From assembly GCA_004151065.3 (NCBI GenBank), contig NWUY0300001093.1:48805-59840 (forward strand): 11,036 nt of DNA, written 5' to 3'. Below the pieces are notes generated by a model that was not told the DNA's origin, ran no database searches, and saw nothing but the letters and a program-made list of their open reading frames with translations. Below, piece by piece: positions 7,649-11,036 of the stretch (its first letter is position 1; each line of letters begins with the position of its first letter). The stretch comes from Larix sibirica. Its lineage: Eukaryota; Streptophyta; Pinopsida; Pinales; Pinaceae. The translations under genes and the position numbers were made by a program.

Positions 7649-7812
7649 ATTTCACTACATTGAAATTGCAATTTCATCCATTCACGATGGAAAATTACCT
7701 CCTATAAATTGCAAATTTTCAATACTGAAATAACTATTTCACTACATTGAAATTGCAATTACATGATTGAAAATGAAGATCTTTGCCCCCCTTAAAATTG
7801 CAATTGCAATTT
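7649..7812. repeat. AT-rich palindromic block with a 25-bp direct repeat
   Basis: A 25-bp string beginning ATTTCACTACATTGAAATTG occurs at 7649–7673 and 7736–7760. TGAAATTGCAATTTCA (7661–7676) is a perfect 16-bp palindrome, and AAATTGCAATTGCAATTT (7795–7812) is a perfect 18-bp palindrome. It may be a remnant of a small MITE-like element, but I see no clear target-site duplication. Confidence 0.75.
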
Positions 7813-8391
7813 AGACAAGAAGTCTCTCTAAAATACAAATTTATATAATGCTAAATTCAATTGTAAAGTGATTACAGGACAGTTTCTTTTAAAAAACAAT
7901 TAAAATTTCATGAAAACCAAATCTAATGACAGTGTACAATGATCAGAGGACATTTTCCCCCAAAATAACAAACCAGAAAAAATCACAGCACAAATCACAT
8001 CTAAACCTATGTCACAAATAAGTGGATTGCAGTATAACGCATTCATTAACATAGAAATAATAAAAACTAAATTTGACCATGACTGATTTCCAATTTCCAC
8101 GGTTGTGTTTTAGAAGTGAGAGATCTACTTTGAATATTTCATACCTGAGGCTGACATCACAAAATATTCTTTTAAACATTTAAAATACCCAGTATCAACC
8201 CAGTATCAGCCTTCGTCACTGTTTTAAATTCAAAAAACCTTAAAGAAATAGGAATACAAAGTCGTTAAGGATAACGGTTGGATCATAATAGGTTTTGTTG
8301 ACAAGTCAATTGATTTTTTTAAACAACGAAATTGACATATATTCAGTAAAAAATACTAAAAGAAATAGGGTTCAAGAGATTGTATCTTACT
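7813..8391. other. AT-rich intergenic stretch
   Basis: No gene is supported. A minor double CAGTATCA.CC repeat lies at about 8190–8210. An inverted W-box pair TTGAC-AA-GTCAA lies at 8298–8309. The minus ORF at 8100–7900 has no recognisable domain. Confidence 0.4.
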
Positions 8392-8670
8392 TACTGTTAT
8401 TTACATCATTTCAATATCCTGTATGAGAAACCCTGAACTTGGATTGGATCAAGATTGACTCCGGATCAGCACTTTCTTGACCGCCCTATATTGATATGTG
8501 CAACTGATAAACCTAAACAAATTCTTAAGCCTGGTATTCTCAAATAGATCTCAATGCAATGCGATTTCTTCCCGAACAAAACACAAGTACAGAAGCCGAG
8601 CTTTGATGGATACAAGCAACTGAAACCCTTCGTAGAAGCAAAGCAAAGAGACAGACAATTGAGCGTCCAA
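8392..8670 (-). other. Possible non-coding leader exon of a minus-strand transcript
   Basis: Read on the minus strand, the stretch from about 8670 is GC-richer than its flanks and CT-rich (TTGTCTGTCTCTTTGC…), contains no ATG for a long way, and ends in a strong donor-like ATAACA|GTAAGTAAG at about 8395. The only ATGs (ATGATGTAA, near 8409) stop at once. I cannot find exons to join to it. It may be the leader of a lost or out-of-view gene. Confidence 0.22.
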
Positions 8671-8686
8671 AGGGAGTTTTATTTCT

Positions 8687-8732
8687 ACACAATTTTATTT
8701 CGCGTCAAAACACAATTTTATCTCGTATCAAA
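8687..8732. repeat. Two-copy 23-bp tandem repeat
   Basis: ACACAATTTTATTTCG.GTCAAA at 8687–8709 is repeated as ACACAATTTTATCTCGTATCAAA at 8710–8732, directly adjacent. Confidence 0.8.
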
Positions 8733-8866
8733 ACACAGGATCACTCCATGAATAGTGCCTGATTTATAGGATGGATGATGCCGTGGAATTAGAAAAGTAT
8801 TTTGAAAATAAGATTTTTATGGAAAATAGGGTTTGTTCTCACCAATCATGGAATATTTCTTTTATT

Positions 8867-8945
8867 AAACGGTCAATACATTCATATGTATTAAATAATA
8901 TTTTTTTTTATAGAAACGGTCATTACACATATGCAATAAATAATA
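8867..8945. repeat. Imperfect 47-bp tandem repeat
   Basis: AAACGGTCAATACATTCATATG…TAAATAATA (8867–8900) recurs as AAACGGTCATTACACATATG…AAATAATA (8914–8945). Both halves contain a CATATG palindrome. Confidence 0.65.
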
Positions 8946-9052
8946 AAAATTGAAGGTCCAAAACTACATTTTCGGTATAGCAGAAATCAGTGTAATATGG
9001 ATTGAAGATTTTTTAATAATTAAATAATCTTTTTCAAATGTTAAATAAAGTA

Positions 9053-9215
9053 GATTAATTTTTGTAGAAAGTTTTACGGTCAAAGTGAAAAAAGTTAATT
9101 TTTTTTAGAAGTTTTAAGGTGGGTAGATTAATTAGATTAATTTTTTTAGAAAGTTTTACGGTCAAAGTTTGGGTGAAAAAAGATTAATTTTTAAAAAAAG
9201 TTTTATCGTTAAAAT
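9053..9215. repeat. Four imperfect copies of a 40–47-bp AT-rich unit
   Basis: The unit GATTAATTTTT.TAGAAAGTTTTACGGTCAAAGT starts near 9053, 9095, 9135 and 9182. Copies differ by small indels in T runs. The third copy is preceded by a duplicated TAGATTAAT. There is no coding content. Confidence 0.75.
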
Positions 9216-9370
9216 TTTTGTCAGTTTGACTAAATTTATATGGGCTAAATTTATATTGAATTTAGAAAAAAATAAAATAAAAAATTTAATTTATCTACTT
9301 ATTAACTTATTCATTCAATGTATATTCAAGAAAACAAATTTGATTGTTTATTACCTTTTCTATTTTTTAT
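9216..9370. other. Very AT-rich spacer
   Basis: The region is almost entirely A and T. The 77-codon plus ORF at 9169–9402 is a Lys/Ile/Leu/Phe-rich product of composition with no evidence of being a gene. Confidence 0.45.
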
Positions 9371-9815
9371 TTTTAAAGAAAAATAAAATCTTTATACTAT
9401 AAAGAATATAAAGAACTAACCATTAGTGAATGCTTGTAAAGCATCCCCATATGTCTCTCAAGGGTTTACAAGCCTCTATGACATCCATAACCTTTCCTAA
9501 GACTTTCCTTGTAAGAATCTACAAAAGATATTCAATTTATTTTTTTGGGCAAATTTTTACTTTTAAAGAAAAATAAAATCTTTATACTATAAAGAATATA
9601 AAGAACAGTGAATGCTTGTAAAGCATTCCAATATGTCTCTCAAGGGTTTACAAGCTCTATGACATCCATGACCTCTCCTAAGACTTTCCTTGTAAGAATC
9701 TAAAAAAGATATTCAATTTCTTTTTCTTGGCAAATTTTTACTTTTAAAGAAAAATAAAATCTTTATACTATAAAGAACAGTGAATGCTTGTAAAGCATTT
9801 CCATATGTCTCTCAA
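9371..9815. repeat. Three-copy tandem array (about 181–190-bp period), last copy truncated
   Basis: TTTTAAAGAAAAATAAAATC begins at 9371, 9561 and 9742. Copies one and two are near full length; copy one has an extra TAACCATT-like insertion. Copy three ends after ATGTCTCTCAA. Each unit holds a compact inverted repeat GAATGCTT-GTA-AAGCATTC (perfect only in copy two). Copies one and two also hold a longer-range one, GCTTGTAAA…TTTACAAGC. The two share bases. Confidence 0.9.
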
Positions 9816-9975
9816 AAATTTAAACTTTTTTCAAAATATAAAAAGTGGGCCCTAACTAATAAATTGTTGGAAGAGTAAAATCATGAATTTGACTATCACA
9901 ATCCTCCCATATATTGTGTATCCCTTTATATGCTAAAAATAGATGGCAGGGAAAACATTTTTTAGTGCTAACACT

Positions 9976-10395
9976 TCATCGAATAAAGGGTGCAAGATGA
10001 AGTCCAAAATCCCAAGCAAGCTCGAGAGCAAGTTTCAATGCCACCAATTCAACAAAGTTGTTGGAGCCTTTACCTATGCCCACTTTAAATTTAAACCAAT
10101 GATTGTTTGTCAAATGTATTTTTCCTCCAATTCCACACACATATAGAACCCCTTCAGTAGCTCCATCAAAATATAAGTAAGCCTCGGACTTTTCAAACAC
10201 CTCTTCAATAAGTTGTCTTGGATTCTTCACAAGGTTAGAATGTACAAAATATTTGAGAATATTCATTGAATGCATAACACATTACAAGGGAGGAATCTAA
10301 TGATCCTCAAACAAACTAAAATTTTTGGACAACCATAATCCCCAAGCTGTAATGATAGGAAGTGCATGAAAACTCTTCACAATAGTATTATCGTC
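9976..10395 (-). pseudogene. LINE RNase H (RVT_3-like) domain fragment, C-terminally truncated
   Basis: The frame reads ITAWGLWLSKNFSLFEDH, two stops, then an open stretch of 99 codons from 10275. It includes YLYFDGATEG (first catalytic Asp) and NNFVELVALKLALELAW (catalytic Glu helix). It stops before the GDS-x-LVI strand that normally carries the next Asp, so the domain is incomplete and inactive. Plant LINEs often carry this domain after zf-RVT. Confidence 0.78.
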
Positions 10396-10458
10396 CCAAA
10401 TTTAAACATTCCTCTAAAGAACCACCATTCTAGAAATTACATAAGCCTATAAGTGAAT

Positions 10459-10623
10459 CTAATTCCTTCGAGAAATATAAGTATAGGGAGAAAAAATGAG
10501 CAGATGGTCAATATTTTCGTTACTAGCTTTATATAGTGTGCACCACCTAGGACTACTTTTGTTCCTTTTTCATAGGTTATCCTAGGTAAGTACCTTTTTA
10601 TTAAGTGACAACCACATAAATAT
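10459..10623 (-). pseudogene. LINE zf-RVT (zinc-binding) fragment in a shifted frame
   Basis: After a frameshift at the A-run near 10632 the homology resumes as IFMWLSLNKKVLT, a stop where Trp is usual (TAG 10584–10582), then DNL, and later WCTLYKASNENIDHLL. That is the usual W-C-x-x-C…DHL zinc-binding pattern with the second Cys changed to Tyr and the distal Cys missing. The frame ends at TAG 10461–10459. Confidence 0.7.
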
Positions 10624-10640
10624 CCTTTTTTTAAAGGATA
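10621..10640. repeat. 8-bp perfect inverted repeat at the LINE frameshift
   Basis: TATCCTTT and AAAGGATA face each other across four T residues, exactly where the LINE reading frame shifts. A slip in this hairpin and homopolymer could explain the indel. Confidence 0.7.
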
Positions 10641-10643
10641 TTT

Positions 10644-11036
10644 TTACTTCAATATCTTCTTCCACCACCAAATAGGCTCCTCCTCGGGTCCTTCAAATAT
10701 TACCTTATAACCCATCTTGGGAGAATATGTGCATTTTATTGGGTTCTTTGACCGAATTAGTTCATCCTCTACTTCTCTTATCCTAACATGACTAGACTTT
10801 AACTTTTCTATATATTCCTCCCTTTGTATAACTTCATCATTTATCAATATTGTGTACTCAATACTCTTCCATTCCTAGTTCTAAATAGTGGTTAAGTCAG
10901 CATCTTCTACATGAGATAGTGTATGAAATCCCTTCTCTATAAGAGAACCAATTAGGCTATATAACATCTTAAAAGATGTTGAAATATTGTAACTTCTAAG
11001 AATATTCTATTTGTACTTTATCCGGAGATGTTTCAT
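10644..11036 (-). pseudogene. LINE ORF2 fragment: reverse-transcriptase tail and start of zf-RVT region
   Basis: One minus-strand frame reads through from the window edge to a TAA at 10646–10644 with three internal TAG stops. The last 67 codons are open. The piece ending YSPKMGYKVIF…WWWKKILK is the characteristic lead-in to the zf-RVT domain, where plant LINEs have a GYK motif followed by a Trp-rich WWKKIW string. The segment further upstream contains LYSLIGSLIEKGFHTL, which fits the linker between RT and zf-RVT. Confidence 0.72.

Larger units (their letters stand above)
9943..11036 (-). mobile_element. 3' part of a decayed plant LINE (non-LTR retrotransposon), running off the right edge
   Basis: Read on the minus strand, three conserved blocks follow in the order expected for plant LINEs: the region downstream of the reverse-transcriptase core, the zf-RVT zinc-binding region, and an RNase H domain. 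Stops and at least one frameshift interrupt every block, so the element is dead. The reverse-transcriptase core and endonuclease would lie beyond 11036. I cannot see a clear 3' end, poly-A tail or target-site duplication on the low-coordinate side. Confidence 0.8.

Noticed and set aside
9169-9402. 77-residue AT-rich plus ORF that could look like a membrane protein
   Set aside because: Its Lys/Ile/Leu/Phe content follows from the very high AT content and it spans two repeat tracts.
9371-9815. CRISPR-like array
   Set aside because: Units are long, contiguous and nearly identical throughout, without short repeats and unique spacers, and the window is eukaryotic.

Overview
The window looks like nuclear DNA of a land plant, probably a seed plant. 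The evidence is one intron-containing gene with short GT–AG introns, a long T-rich 5'-leader intron on its sense strand, AT-rich intergenic DNA, and a decayed plant-type non-LTR retrotransposon (LINE) whose reverse-transcriptase zinc-binding region is followed by an RNase H domain. The LINE's style hints weakly at a gymnosperm, but nothing seen here settles the species. There is no prokaryotic operon, CRISPR array, rRNA or tRNA that I can support.

The only gene that reads as intact lies on the minus strand. Its coding part covers 4192–2383 in three exons (4192–3205, 3037–2883, 2718–2383) and gives 492 residues. A leader exon (about 5785–5577) is joined to it by a 1,366-bp leader intron (5576–4211). 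The protein combines an N-terminal MGSCFS lipidation signal and lysine cluster, a glutathione S-transferase-like thioredoxin fold with its helical domain, and a complete hemerythrin-type (HHE) four-helix metal-binding domain. This is the most interesting object in the window: a predicted membrane-tethered GST-like protein with a non-haem di-iron module. A small upstream ORF sits in the leader exon.

The left flank (1–2380) holds nested tandem duplications (21–388), another two-copy duplication (1439–1648) and what may be an orphan promoter with a short start-codon ORF (about 1300–1041, minus). Right of the gene are a diverged duplication (6091–6300), a promoter-like patch rich in ACGT cores (6505–6656), a 269-bp duplication with about 97% identity and a 51-bp spacer (7046–7634), palindromic AT-rich DNA (7649–7812), a possible non-coding leader exon (about 8670–8392, minus), several short AT-rich tandem arrays (8687–9215), and a three-copy array of roughly 185 bp able to form alternative hairpins (9371–9815). 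The right end (about 9943–11036, minus) is the 3' part of the dead LINE, which runs off the window.

Apart from the GST–hemerythrin gene, the window is mostly repetitive and non-coding. Its most constant trait is the large number of unrelated local duplications of only two to four copies.
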